Shown here: piece after piece, positions 16,019-24,555 of the stretch
Position numbering within the stretch: the stretch's first letter is position 1
How the letters are laid out: every line of letters begins with the position of its first letter
Source: Sphingomonadaceae bacterium
GTDB taxonomy: Bacteria; Pseudomonadota; Alphaproteobacteria; Sphingomonadales; Sphingomonadaceae
DNA: 64,000 nt
Reading direction: 5' to 3'
NCBI GenBank assembly: GCA_024236155.1
Contig: JACKLA010000001.1
Location: 1 to 64,000 of the forward strand
Made by a program: the position numbers and the translations under genes
The notes under the pieces: generated by a model
Told to the model about the DNA's origin: nothing
Database searches by the model: none
Seen by the model: only the letters and a program-made list of their open reading frames with translations

Positions 16019-16617
16019 GCGAGACGAGACCTGCCATTGTGGTCGCCGCCGGAGGCGACGGAGACCGCATGGGCGGTAACAAGCCGGAACGAGAGCTTGC
16101 GGGGAAATCCCTGCTCAATCATTCACTGGCATGGGCGATGGCCCATTCTGACGAGGTCGCGATTGCGGTGCGGGCCAAGGAACAGGTCGCTGAGCAGCCC
16201 ATGGTGCCGCTCCTGATCGACAGAATTGGAGGCATCGGCCCGATCAGCGCGCTCGACAGCGCATTTCGCTTTGCTGCGCAGCAAGGCCGCGAAACGGTCA
16301 TGCTGATTGGCTGCGACCTGCCGTTCCTTCCATCAAATCTGCCGTTGATGCTACAACAACAGATCGGGGCAAACGGCTGCGCCATGCCGGTTAGTCATGG
16401 CCGCGATCATCCAATGGCCGCACTCTGGCGTGTGGATTGCGCAGCGCTGGCTGACTACATTGACGGTGGAGGCCAATCGCTCTGGCGTTTTGCTGATGCC
16501 GTTGGGGTCACCCGCGTCGATTGGGGTGATGGATGCGACCCCGATACCTTCGCCAATATCAATGACCCCGCTGCCCTCGCCAAGGCAGAAAGCCAGCTTA
16601 GCCCGCGATCGGATTGA
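16015..16617 (+). CDS. mobA: Molybdenum cofactor guanylyltransferase
   Basis: Attaches GMP to Mo-molybdopterin to form MGD, the cofactor form that nitrate reductase NarG requires. About 200 residues with the nucleotidyltransferase start VVAAGGDGDRMGGNKPE and MLIGCDLPFLPSNLP, both MobA signatures. The first loop reads AAGGDGDRMGG where many members have LAGGxSxRMGxDK. The GTG start overlaps the pdxH stop (GTGA). The gene converges on nnrU with a 20-base overlap of 3' ends. With moaABDE and moeA in the nearby operon it completes much, but not all, of the cofactor pathway. Confidence 0.9.
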   Translation: MSETRPAIVVAAGGDGDRMGGNKPERELAGKSLLNHSLAWAMAHSDEVAIAVRAKEQVAEQPMVPLLIDRIGGIGPISALDSAFRFAAQQGRETVMLIGCDLPFLPSNLPLMLQQQIGANGCAMPVSHGRDHPMAALWRVDCAALADYIDGGGQSLWRFADAVGVTRVDWGDGCDPDTFANINDPAALAKAESQLSPRSD

Positions 16618-17269
16618 CCCCAAACAAGTAAGGATGGGCGACGATCAGCGCAACGTACCCAGCAGCCCCCGCAAGCAACCTGATTGGCTCGCGCATCAAC
16701 GACAGCAGAGCTTTGGAGAGCCCACTTTGCTTCACCCTCTGCCGAAGCTCTTCCCACTCGGCTCTCATCAGCCGATTCTTGCGACGGTCGATAATTCTTC
16801 CTCCAACCATCGCAAAAACGGCAAAGGTGCCAAACATGATCAAATGCGCAAGGTCACCATTCGCAAAGACATGTGCCAGCGCCCACAATGCGAGCGCGGC
16901 AAGCAATGGATGCCGCATCACACCGACAATTCCAGGTCGGTCCGGATCGAATGCGGCATTTTTCGATCCGCCGAAGGAAAAGGGATTGGGGCGCCCGATG
17001 GCCAGCCCGAGAATCAGGCACACCGCAAACATCACCATCAAAACAACGTGATTATGCCAAGGTTGCCAATACCATAGCGAAACGAAGGGCGCACGTCCCG
17101 CAGCCGAGATCAACCATGCCAAAACCCCCAGTGAAAGCAGCGAATAGCCAAAGGTGAACCCTCCCGTCCCAATCAGTTTGACCAACCACGGCTTGATCGG
17201 CGGGCGTCTCAGTGTGCCGTGCGACAGGAAGAACACGATCAGCGCCAGAGAAAACTCGATCCAGTCCAT
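16598..17269 (-). CDS. nnrU: NnrU family membrane protein
   Basis: 223 residues with five or more hydrophobic helices (about 4-20, 30-55, 70-92, 115-150, 195-220). The segment WHNHVVLMVMFAVCLILGLA and the RHPLLAALALWALAHVFANGD motif, with histidines inside membrane helices, are typical of NnrU, first described beside nitrite and NO reductase genes in Rhodobacter and related to isoprenylcysteine methyltransferase-like membrane proteins. Its precise role in nitrogen-oxide metabolism is not known. It lies 44 bases after moeA, so it may be the last gene of the long nar-moa operon. Confidence 0.88.
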   Translation of the reverse strand: MDWIEFSLALIVFFLSHGTLRRPPIKPWLVKLIGTGGFTFGYSLLSLGVLAWLISAAGRAPFVSLWYWQPWHNHVVLMVMFAVCLILGLAIGRPNPFSFGGSKNAAFDPDRPGIVGVMRHPLLAALALWALAHVFANGDLAHLIMFGTFAVFAMVGGRIIDRRKNRLMRAEWEELRQRVKQSGLSKALLSLMREPIRLLAGAAGYVALIVAHPYLFGVNPIAG

Positions 17270-17313
17270 CGTTCAGGTCGCTTTCGCAGACGGCGGATTG
17301 CGCGGTGCCAATT

Positions 17314-18504
17314 TCAAAACTCCAGCGCGGTGACCATTCCACCTACGTCAAGAGCGGGTGAATTGGGTGCGCTTCGGATCAACCAGTCAGCCTGCGCCAA
17401 CGCCAACTGCACCCCGCTGTCCTGATTGCTGAGCGAGCGCAACCCATCGGCGTCCCATCTTGCCCTGATGAAAGTTTCGCGGCCACCGGTTGCTGCCATT
17501 TGGCAAGCGAGCGGCAGCGCCCGCCACTGCAAGACCTGGGTGATGCTCTGACCTTGGAGCCCCGCCAAAAGCGCGTGCAGAAACAGGCGCGCAGTGACCA
17601 TGGCCGAGGTCGGGTTGCCCGGCAGGCCAAGAACCCATTTCCCCTTTGCCCGGCCTAACCAGACGGGTTTGCCCGGCTTCATGGCAACTTTGGAAAACAG
17701 CAGCTTCATGCCATGGGGCGCGAACATTGGCTTGGCAAAATCGCGCTCGCCAACGGATGCGCCGCCGGTCACGATCACCACATCGGCCTGGTCCAGCATG
17801 TCTCCGGCCAGTCGTTCGAGTGCTGGAAGGCTGTCCTCTCCGATCATCCTTGCGACCGCGCGCGCACCGGCCTGCTCTGCCAATGCGGCGATACCGTAGG
17901 TTACACTCTCAGGGATAGCGTCGGCGCGCAAATGCGCCTCACCCGGAGGTGCGAGTTCATCGCCGGTGCCGATAATGGCCACTGTGGGCTGCGCGGAGAC
18001 TTTAAGCATCGCCTGATCGGCTGCGGCGGCGGCGACTATTGCGCGCGAACCAAGCCGTGTTCCGACGTCCAGCAGGAGATCGCCAGCGGAAAAGTCGCTG
18101 CCAGCTTCGCGCACGTGCCAGCCTGGCCCATATCCTTCGGCAAAGCGCACAGTGTCGCCTTCTTGCATGGCGTATTCCTGCATGATGACGCGGTCTGCAC
18201 CCTTGGGCATGGGAGCGCCGGTAAATATGCGAATGGCTTCACCGGGTTGAAGACGTCCGGAAAAGCCAGCGCCTGCGCGGCTTTCGCCAACGACAGTCAA
18301 TTGCTGGTCTGCTTTGGTCGAGCCATCATGCACCGCATAGCCATCCATAGCAGCGACATCAGAAAACGGAGCCTCTCGCCGGGCGAAGACAGGTGCAGCA
18401 AGCACTCGCCCAGCGGCCTCAGCCAGCGGCACGTCTTCCCCTGGTAGCGACGCTACCGAGGCTTCGACCAAGGCCAATGCTTGATCAAAAGAAATCAAGC
18501 GCAC
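17314..18504 (-). CDS. moeA: Molybdopterin molybdenumtransferase MoeA
   Basis: Inserts molybdate into adenylylated molybdopterin. 396 residues from GTG 18504, which overlaps the moaB stop; a longer frame from 18543 lies wholly inside moaB and is less likely. Conserved features: PFSDVAAMDGYAV at about 42-54, VGESRAGAGF, FTGAPMPKGADRVIMQE at about 97-113, and the MoaB-like domain with IGTGDEL, VTGGASVGERDF and GLPGNPTSAM at about 300. Cytoplasmic. Part of the narK-to-moeA operon, supplying cofactor for NarG. Confidence 0.94.
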   Translation of the reverse strand: MRLISFDQALALVEASVASLPGEDVPLAEAAGRVLAAPVFARREAPFSDVAAMDGYAVHDGSTKADQQLTVVGESRAGAGFSGRLQPGEAIRIFTGAPMPKGADRVIMQEYAMQEGDTVRFAEGYGPGWHVREAGSDFSAGDLLLDVGTRLGSRAIVAAAAADQAMLKVSAQPTVAIIGTGDELAPPGEAHLRADAIPESVTYGIAALAEQAGARAVARMIGEDSLPALERLAGDMLDQADVVIVTGGASVGERDFAKPMFAPHGMKLLFSKVAMKPGKPVWLGRAKGKWVLGLPGNPTSAMVTARLFLHALLAGLQGQSITQVLQWRALPLACQMAATGGRETFIRARWDADGLRSLSNQDSGVQLALAQADWLIRSAPNSPALDVGGMVTALEF

Positions 18505-19031
18505 ACGTCCCGCAAGCGCGGCAAGGCACCTGCAATCGAGCATGGTTTGTGGCGGCTGTCGAATTCCAGCTCAAGCAAGCCGTCCCATGCATCGCGGCAA
18601 GCGCCTGTTGAGCCGGGCACGCAGAAGATGAAGGCATCGCCCGCCTGTCCGGCGAATGCGCGCGACTGCATCGTGGCGACCCCAACGCTTTGCATGCTTT
18701 TCTGATGGAACGCGACCGAGAACCCGTCCATCTCTCGCCTAAGCAAGGGTTTGACCGCCTCTGGCGTGTTGTCGCGCGGTGAAAACCCCGTGCCTCCAGT
18801 GGTCAGAATGATCTCGATTGACGGGTTAGCGAGCCACGCATTCAACTGCTCGCGGATGTCATCAATCTCGTCCTTCACGATATCCCGATCCACCAGATTG
18901 TGGCCTGCGGATTGCAGCCGTTCTGCGAGCAGCGCGCCAGACGTGTCGGTTTCCGAAGTGCGCGTGTCGGAAATGGTAAGAACCGCAATCCCGAGCGGAT
19001 AGAACTTCAGACTTTCATCAATTCCGGGCAT
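18495..19031 (-). CDS. moaB: Molybdenum cofactor biosynthesis protein B (molybdopterin adenylyltransferase family)
   Basis: 178 residues, counted from the ATG at 19031 with AGGAAA before it; the longer frame has no good start. The MoaB/MogA fold is shown by LTISDTRTSETDTSG at about 19-33, LTTGGTGFSPRDNTPEA at about 76-92 and FCVPGSTGACRDAWD near 138-152. It adenylylates molybdopterin ahead of MoeA. Gap of 4 bases to moaE and overlap with moeA show tight coupling. Confidence 0.94.
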   Translation of the reverse strand: MPGIDESLKFYPLGIAVLTISDTRTSETDTSGALLAERLQSAGHNLVDRDIVKDEIDDIREQLNAWLANPSIEIILTTGGTGFSPRDNTPEAVKPLLRREMDGFSVAFHQKSMQSVGVATMQSRAFAGQAGDAFIFCVPGSTGACRDAWDGLLELEFDSRHKPCSIAGALPRLRDVCA

Positions 19032-19035
19032 TTTC

Positions 19036-19506
19036 CTAACCTTCACTTTGCAGCCAGCGGACTGTGTCTGCTTGATCCTGAGCAGTTGGCTCAATCCAGG
19101 ACGCGCCATCTGGATGCTCTTCGCGCTTCCAAAAAACGGCTTCTGTCTTGAGCCGGTCCATCAGATAATCCGCCGCTTCGAATGCCGCCCGCCGGTGCGG
19201 TGAGGCGGTCGCGACAAAGACGATGGCTTCCCCCGGTAATATCCGCCCTGCTCGGTGAACCACATGGCTGTGCGTGATTACGAACCGTTCGTGTGCATCG
19301 CCTGCAATCGCCTGCATTGATGCCAAAGTGACCCCGCGATAGGTCTCCAGAACGAGCGCGCCGACCGCATTGCCATCTTTGGCCTTGCCACGGGCACGGC
19401 CGGTGAAACTGACGACGGCGCCCTCATCCCCTAGCGAGGCTGAGAAGGTCGCAAGCCGCGCAGCCGGATCAAACCCGGCTTCGGTCAATTCGACATGGCT
19501 GCTCAT
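19036..19506 (-). CDS. moaE: Molybdopterin synthase catalytic subunit
   Basis: Large subunit of the heterotetramer that adds two sulfurs to precursor Z (cPMP). 156 residues. Signatures: VVSFTGRARGK at about 32-42, LETYRGVTLASM, HSHVVHRAGRILPGE at about 79-93 and ASPHRRAAFEAADYLMDRLK, then KTEAVFWKRE, which holds the substrate lysine region. The start overlaps the moaD stop by 4 bases. Confidence 0.95.
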   Translation of the reverse strand: MSSHVELTEAGFDPAARLATFSASLGDEGAVVSFTGRARGKAKDGNAVGALVLETYRGVTLASMQAIAGDAHERFVITHSHVVHRAGRILPGEAIVFVATASPHRRAAFEAADYLMDRLKTEAVFWKREEHPDGASWIEPTAQDQADTVRWLQSEG

Positions 19507-19763
19507 CCGCCAGAGACCGGGGGGAAGAGAGCGACAATATCACCGGGCAGAACAATTGCTTCATCCGGAACGATGGTTTCGTTGATGCAAGCCCTGATCC
19601 GTCCCTTTGACAGCCCGTCCTGAAGTGCCGGAAAATGCTCGCCCAGAACAGAAATCAGTTCCGGGACTGGCAAACCCTCGACAGGGAGCGCCAGGTCAAC
19701 GAACGGGCCGCATGCATCAGCCAAGCGACCGCATAATTCGATGCGACTGGTGACAACAGCCAT
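19503..19763 (-). CDS. moaD: Molybdopterin synthase sulfur-carrier subunit
   Basis: 86-residue ubiquitin-fold protein ending FPPVSGG; the terminal Gly-Gly is adenylylated and thiocarboxylated and docks into MoaE. IVLPGDIVALFPPVSGG is a typical tail. It lies 3 bases after moaA and overlaps moaE by 4 bases. Confidence 0.93.
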   Translation of the reverse strand: MAVVTSRIELCGRLADACGPFVDLALPVEGLPVPELISVLGEHFPALQDGLSKGRIRACINETIVPDEAIVLPGDIVALFPPVSGG

Positions 19764-19766
19764 GTT

Positions 19767-20783
19767 TCAACCTCCAATAGACGCCAGGTGCGGAGTGGCG
19801 CCGCTGTTGCCTTCGTGCAGACGGTGTGCTGGCGCCTTTGTGCCGACGAGCTTACGAATACGGTCCGTCAAAGCCTCTCTGTCGTCGCATTGAAGCAGCG
19901 GCCGAATATCCATGCCTCCATCGCCAAACAGACACAGATGCAGCTTGCCATCGGATGAGAGCCGCAGCCGGTTGCAACTGGCGCAGAAGTCCTTCGAATA
20001 CGGCGCGATAATCCCGATGCGTCCCTTGGCCTCTGGATGACCCAGCTCGACAGCCGGCCCCGCTCCGGGCTGACGTGGAACACGTTGCCATCCCTTCGTC
20101 TCCAGCCGGTCGATCACGGTCTGCCCGGCGATGTGCCGGTCTTCAAAAAAGGCCGCATTATCGTTCGTGCGCATGACCTCAATGAACCGCAGCGACAGGT
20201 CGCGCGTGGCCACGAATTCGACCATTGCGGCCAGCTCGTCATCATTTACGCCGCGCATAAGAACAGCGTTGAGTTTTATACTTTCAAAACCCGCTGCTTG
20301 AGCGGCCTCGACCCCGCGCAACACCTCTTCCAGCCGGTCGTGTCCGGTGATCTGTGCAAATCGTGCAGGATCAAGCGAGTCCATGCTGATATTGAGCGCA
20401 CTTATCCCGCAGTCCCGCCACACTTGCGCCCTCTCCGCCAGCCGATAGCCATTGGTGGTCATCGCAACGCGGCGAATGCCGGGCACCTCTGACACAGCGC
20501 GTGCCACTTCCTCAAAATCACGGCGCAAGGTGGGCTCGCCCCCGGTCAGACGCACTTTCCACAGGCCAAGCTCGGCAAAGCCGCTTACTGCCCTGCGGAT
20601 CTCCTCGACAGACAGTTCAGCCGGCTTGTTGCAGGGCTTCTTGTAGCCATCGGGAAGGCAATAGGTGCAGCGGAAGTTGCACACATCGGTCAGTGACAGG
20701 CGCAGATACTCGAACCGCCGCCCGATACCGTCATGGAGCGGAGCGACCAGAGGCAAGATATCGGGGCGGCGAAGTTCACTCAC
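19767..20783 (-). CDS. moaA: GTP 3',8-cyclase (radical SAM)
   Basis: First step of molybdenum cofactor synthesis, forming cyclic pyranopterin from GTP together with MoaC. 338 residues. The radical SAM cluster is C35-x3-C39-x2-C42 (DVCNFRCTYC). RLTGGEPTLRRD is the SAM-binding region. The second cluster uses DFCASCNRLRLSS and LHLCLF in the C-terminal third, and the protein ends IGG, the functional C-terminal Gly-Gly. No moaC is in the window, so MoaC must come from elsewhere. Overlaps the isomerase gene by 4 bases. Confidence 0.96.
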   Translation of the reverse strand: MSELRRPDILPLVAPLHDGIGRRFEYLRLSLTDVCNFRCTYCLPDGYKKPCNKPAELSVEEIRRAVSGFAELGLWKVRLTGGEPTLRRDFEEVARAVSEVPGIRRVAMTTNGYRLAERAQVWRDCGISALNISMDSLDPARFAQITGHDRLEEVLRGVEAAQAAGFESIKLNAVLMRGVNDDELAAMVEFVATRDLSLRFIEVMRTNDNAAFFEDRHIAGQTVIDRLETKGWQRVPRQPGAGPAVELGHPEAKGRIGIIAPYSKDFCASCNRLRLSSDGKLHLCLFGDGGMDIRPLLQCDDREALTDRIRKLVGTKAPAHRLHEGNSGATPHLASIGG

Positions 20784-21592
20784 TGAACAAGCGGCCCGTC
20801 TGCAATGGGTAGCTCGACGCCCTCGATGGTAGTCTGACTACCGAGGATAGAGAGATACTGCGCCATGGCCTTGCGATAACTCGCCTCTTCCAAATACTCG
20901 CGGATCGACGCCTCGACCATTTCGAACGGCAATTGCCGACCTTCGACCCTGCGACCGGCGCGGATGACGTGGACGCCGAATGGCGATTTCACTGGATTGC
21001 GGCACAGCTCTCCTTCGGTCAGCGCAAACAATGCCTTCTCGAACTCAGCGACCGTTTGGCCGGTCCCGATCTGACCGAGATTGCCGCCCTGCTCCTTCGA
21101 CGGACAGGCCGACTTGGCCTTGGCCAGCTTAGCAAAGCACGATGGGTCCTTCTCCAACTCGCGGATCGCCATGCGCGCATCGCCGACGGCCAGACTGTAA
21201 TTGAATTCATCGTCAGGGCTGGCAGAGAACAGGATATGCTCCGCCTCGACCAGCGCCTCGCTGGCGAAGCGCTCGCGATGCTGATCGTAGAACCGCCTTG
21301 CTTCCCCTTCGTTTGCAACCGGGACAGCGACTTCCTGGCTCAGCAGGGCATCAATCCGGGCGTCGTCATCCGCAAGACGACGACCTTCCGCATCACAGCG
21401 CTCTCCGGGATCTATTTCCAGACGATCTGCCTCAGCCAACAGTAGTTGCCGGATAGCCAAAGCCTCTGCCGCCGCGTTCCATGCCGCCTCGGCATCGGGA
21501 GCGGGATGGTTCTGCACTTCTGCCGCAATAGCGGATTCGGCAATTTCTACCCCGCCGACGATGACCGGCGCGCGTTCCATCACATCATCCAT
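20780..21592 (-). CDS. PpiC-type (parvulin) peptidyl-prolyl isomerase, NifM-like
   Basis: 270 residues without a signal peptide, so cytoplasmic, unlike SurA or PpiD. The parvulin domain lies at about 130-225: EAEHILFSASPDDEFNY, SKEQGGNLGQIGTGQTV and NPVKSPFGVHVIRAGRR are family motifs. Cytoplasmic isomerases of this sort follow narGHJI in Pseudomonas and relatives and may assist folding of the nitrate reductase, as NifM does for nitrogenase iron protein (inference by analogy). It overlaps narI by 8 bases and moaA by 4 bases. Confidence 0.9.
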   Translation of the reverse strand: MDDVMERAPVIVGGVEIAESAIAAEVQNHPAPDAEAAWNAAAEALAIRQLLLAEADRLEIDPGERCDAEGRRLADDDARIDALLSQEVAVPVANEGEARRFYDQHRERFASEALVEAEHILFSASPDDEFNYSLAVGDARMAIRELEKDPSCFAKLAKAKSACPSKEQGGNLGQIGTGQTVAEFEKALFALTEGELCRNPVKSPFGVHVIRAGRRVEGRQLPFEMVEASIREYLEEASYRKAMAQYLSILGSQTTIEGVELPIADGPLVQ

Positions 21593-22340
21593 GGCTCAAA
21601 TCCTTGCGTGAACGGACGATCTGATAGCCGCCGCGCCACAGATACCGGACCGGAGCCGAGAAGATGTGAACCAGGCGGGTAAAGGGCAGCAGCAAAAAGA
21701 TCAGCATGCCGAGCACGAGGTGTGCCTGATAGGGCCAATCAAGGCCTGCCACATAGCGTCCAACTCCCGGTTCAAAAGTGAATATTCCCTGCGCCCAGGC
21801 CGACAGGCGCAGCATCACTTCGGCATCGCTATGCGCGAGCGAGAAGGGCACGGTTGCCAGCCCCAACAGCAATTGCACAAACAGGATCACCAATATGGCG
21901 TTATCCGCAAATGGCGACTGGCGGCGGATGCGCGGATCGAAGAACCGGCGATGCATCAGTAGCACCAACCCGACAAAGCAAATCAAACCCGCAATCGATC
22001 CTGCCACAATGGCAACCATCTGCTTCGCTTCTGCCGTAATCACCAGACTGTAGACGCTGTGCGGGGTAAGCAGACCAACAAAATGGCCCATAAACAGGAA
22101 CAAGATGCCGATGTGGAACAGGACGGAGCCCCACATCAATTGCTTGCGCCGGAGCAACTGGCTTGATCCGCTGCGCCAGGTGTAAGGCTCCCTTTCATAG
22201 CGGAAAATGCTGCCGATAATCATCACCGCCAGCGCGATGTAAGGGAGCGCGCCGAACAGGAAAGTGTTGATCCACAGATCGATGGGGATCGTGGCAAGGG
22301 CTTCATGCCCGGCTTCACTGGGTAGAGGTGCGTCAATCAT
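21585..22340 (-). CDS. narI: Respiratory nitrate reductase gamma subunit
   Basis: Membrane dihaem cytochrome b that takes electrons from quinol and passes them to NarH. 251 residues from ATG 22340, which has AAGGAG in front; the longer open frame starts inside narJ. Five membrane helices are visible. Haem-ligand histidines are in LFHIGILFLFMGHFVG (helix 2) and in YQAHLVLGMLIFLLLPFTRLVH (helix 5), the known two-and-two pattern. Starts 3 bases after narJ. Confidence 0.97.
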   Translation of the reverse strand: MIDAPLPSEAGHEALATIPIDLWINTFLFGALPYIALAVMIIGSIFRYEREPYTWRSGSSQLLRRKQLMWGSVLFHIGILFLFMGHFVGLLTPHSVYSLVITAEAKQMVAIVAGSIAGLICFVGLVLLMHRRFFDPRIRRQSPFADNAILVILFVQLLLGLATVPFSLAHSDAEVMLRLSAWAQGIFTFEPGVGRYVAGLDWPYQAHLVLGMLIFLLLPFTRLVHIFSAPVRYLWRGGYQIVRSRKDLSHG

Positions 22341-22342
22341 GA

Positions 22343-23029
22343 TCAGGCTCCTTTCTCGCCCCGCATCGCGGCAAGCTGGCTTGCAGCAACAGGGCACGCG
22401 GCGTTGGGATCTGGAGCAGCTTCGGCTCCGAAACGGATCTCCTCCTCTTCCCATTGGGCATCGAGCTCTTCGAGATCCTGCGGGTCATCGGCTGGAGGGA
22501 TGGCGTTCTTGGCCTCTTCGTCCATTTCGACGCCTGCGATGGCGCACAGCAATTCAAACACCGACGCATAATCCGATTGGCGCTCGGCCAGACGGGCCGC
22601 AATCGCCACCATCACCACGCCCGGCTCGGCGAGCGCTTCACGCGCCGCCTGCTCCGGCAGAGTGGAGCAATAATCGAGGAAAAGCGGGAGATAGTCGGGC
22701 AGCTCGTTGCTGCTGGGTTCCAGCCCGGCTGCCACATACCGCTCGCGCAGATCGACCATTGCCTGCCCCCGATCGCGGCTTTCGCCATGCACGTGCTCAA
22801 ACAGATGCAGGCTGTGCGCCCTTCCCCGGTCGAACAGCTCGACATAGGTTTCCTGGGCATCGTAAATGTCGCTCGTGGCGAGACGCTTGAGCAGGGGAGA
22901 AAGCGCAGCGACTTCAGAAGCGGGAAGCGCTTTGTCGCCCACCAGCCGCTGGCGGATTTCGCCTGCGACCGATTGCAAGTCCTTGGTCGGATATTGCAGC
23001 AGCAATGATATCAGGTGAAGCGATTGCAT
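22343..23029 (-). CDS. narJ: Nitrate reductase molybdenum cofactor assembly chaperone
   Basis: 228 residues, TorD/NarJ-type all-helical chaperone needed for cofactor insertion into NarG before membrane attachment; not part of the final enzyme. Motifs: LISLLLQYPTKDL at the start, LFEHVHGESRDRGQAMVDL near residues 74-92 and ELPDYLPLFLDY near 107-118 (the conserved PDYLP). The C-terminus is acidic (EELDAQWEEEEI), as usual. It overlaps narH by one base. Confidence 0.96.
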   Translation of the reverse strand: MQSLHLISLLLQYPTKDLQSVAGEIRQRLVGDKALPASEVAALSPLLKRLATSDIYDAQETYVELFDRGRAHSLHLFEHVHGESRDRGQAMVDLRERYVAAGLEPSSNELPDYLPLFLDYCSTLPEQAAREALAEPGVVMVAIAARLAERQSDYASVFELLCAIAGVEMDEEAKNAIPPADDPQDLEELDAQWEEEEIRFGAEAAPDPNAACPVAASQLAAMRGEKGA

Positions 23030-24555
23030 CAGAACACCTCCGATGGAGTCTGGAGTTTTTTGCGAGAGTGGGTGTCGAACAGATTGGCTTTGGTCGATCC
23101 GCCCGAACAGCCATTGCCGAAGGAGAAGCCACAGGAACCGCGTTCCTCGAACATGTCCTCTGCATCCTCGCGGTGGCCGGTGGGGATCACGAAGCGGTCT
23201 TCGTAATCCGCCAGCGCCATGACTTTGTACATTTCCTCGATCTGCGCACCGGTCAGGCCGACGTCGGTGGCGATGGTTTCGTTCTGCACGCCCTCGATCG
23301 ATTTTGCGCGCATGTAGCCGCGCATGGCGAGCATGCGTTCAAGGCAGACCGCAATCGGCTCTTCGTCGCCCGCAGTCAGCAGATTGGCGAGGTATTTGAG
23401 CGGAATGCGGAGCGAGCGGATATCGGGCATATTGTTGTTAACCGAAATCTGCCCGGCATTGGCCGCTGCGCTGATCGGGGAAAGCGGCGGCACGTACCAC
23501 ACCATCGGCAGGGTCCGGTATTCCGGGTGGAGCGGGAAGGCGACTTTCCATTCCATCGCCATTTTCCACACCGGCGAATGCCGCGCGGCCTCCAGCCAGT
23601 TTTCCGGCACGCCGTCTTTCCGCGCCTGTTCGATCACTTCGGGATCGTTGGGATCGAGGAAGATATCGAGCTGCGCCTGATACAGGTCCTCGACATTTTC
23701 AGCGCTGGCCGCTTCCTCGATGCGGTCGGCATCGTAAAGCATCACGCCCAGATAGCGGATCCGCCCGACACAGGTTTCGCTGCACACGGTCGGCTGCCCG
23801 GCTTCGATACGCGGATAGCAGAAGATGCACTTTTCTGATTTGCCGCTTTTCCAGTTGTAATAGATCTTCTTGTACGGGCAGCCCGAGACGCACATGCGCC
23901 AGCCGCGACAGGCTTCCTGATCGATCAGGACGATGCCGTCTTCCTCGCGCTTGTAGATCGCGCCCGATGGGCAGGCGGCGACACAGGTGGGGTTGAGGCA
24001 ATGTTCGCACAGCCTCGGGAGATACATCATGAAGGTATTTTCGAACTGGCCGTAGATCTCCTTCTGGACCCCTTCGAAATTGTAATCCTCCGAACGTTTG
24101 GAGAATTCACCGCCAAGAATTTCTTCCCAGTTCGGACCCCATTCGATCTTCTCCATCCGCTTGCCGCTGATCAGGCTGCGGGCGCGCGCGGTGGGAAAGG
24201 CCTTGCTTTCACCCGCCTTTTGCAAATGGTCGTAATCGAAGGTGAAGGGTTCGTAGTAGTCGTCGATTTCAGGCAAGACGGGATTGGCGAAGATTTTCGC
24301 CAGCAGCCGCCATTTGCCGCCCATCTTGGGCCGGATCGAACCACCCGGAGTACGCTCCCAGCCGCCATTCCAGCGTTTTTGGTTCTCCCAGTCCTTAGGA
24401 TAGCCGATGCCAGGCTTGGTCTCGACATTGTTGAACCAAGCGTATTCCATGCCTTCACGGCTGGTCCACACGTTCTTGCAGGTGACCGAGCAAGTGTGGC
24501 AGCCGATGCATTTGTCGAGGTTCAGAACCTTACCGATTTGTGCGCGGATTTTCAT
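23029..24555 (-). CDS. narH: Respiratory nitrate reductase beta subunit
   Basis: 508 residues, electron-transfer subunit with four Fe-S clusters. Cysteine groups are seen at C16, C19, C22 and C26 (DKCIGCHTCSVTCKNVW), around residue 180-200 (CEHCLNPTCVAACPSGA), and ACRGWRMCVSGCPYKK, where Trp replaces a cysteine as in other NarH proteins with a [3Fe-4S] centre. A further group is CIFCYPRIE with CSETCVGRIR. Overlaps narG by 4 bases. The C-terminal tail GFSFGNGCSGGS adds extra cysteine and glycine. Confidence 0.97.
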   Translation of the reverse strand: MKIRAQIGKVLNLDKCIGCHTCSVTCKNVWTSREGMEYAWFNNVETKPGIGYPKDWENQKRWNGGWERTPGGSIRPKMGGKWRLLAKIFANPVLPEIDDYYEPFTFDYDHLQKAGESKAFPTARARSLISGKRMEKIEWGPNWEEILGGEFSKRSEDYNFEGVQKEIYGQFENTFMMYLPRLCEHCLNPTCVAACPSGAIYKREEDGIVLIDQEACRGWRMCVSGCPYKKIYYNWKSGKSEKCIFCYPRIEAGQPTVCSETCVGRIRYLGVMLYDADRIEEAASAENVEDLYQAQLDIFLDPNDPEVIEQARKDGVPENWLEAARHSPVWKMAMEWKVAFPLHPEYRTLPMVWYVPPLSPISAAANAGQISVNNNMPDIRSLRIPLKYLANLLTAGDEEPIAVCLERMLAMRGYMRAKSIEGVQNETIATDVGLTGAQIEEMYKVMALADYEDRFVIPTGHREDAEDMFEERGSCGFSFGNGCSGGSTKANLFDTHSRKKLQTPSEVF

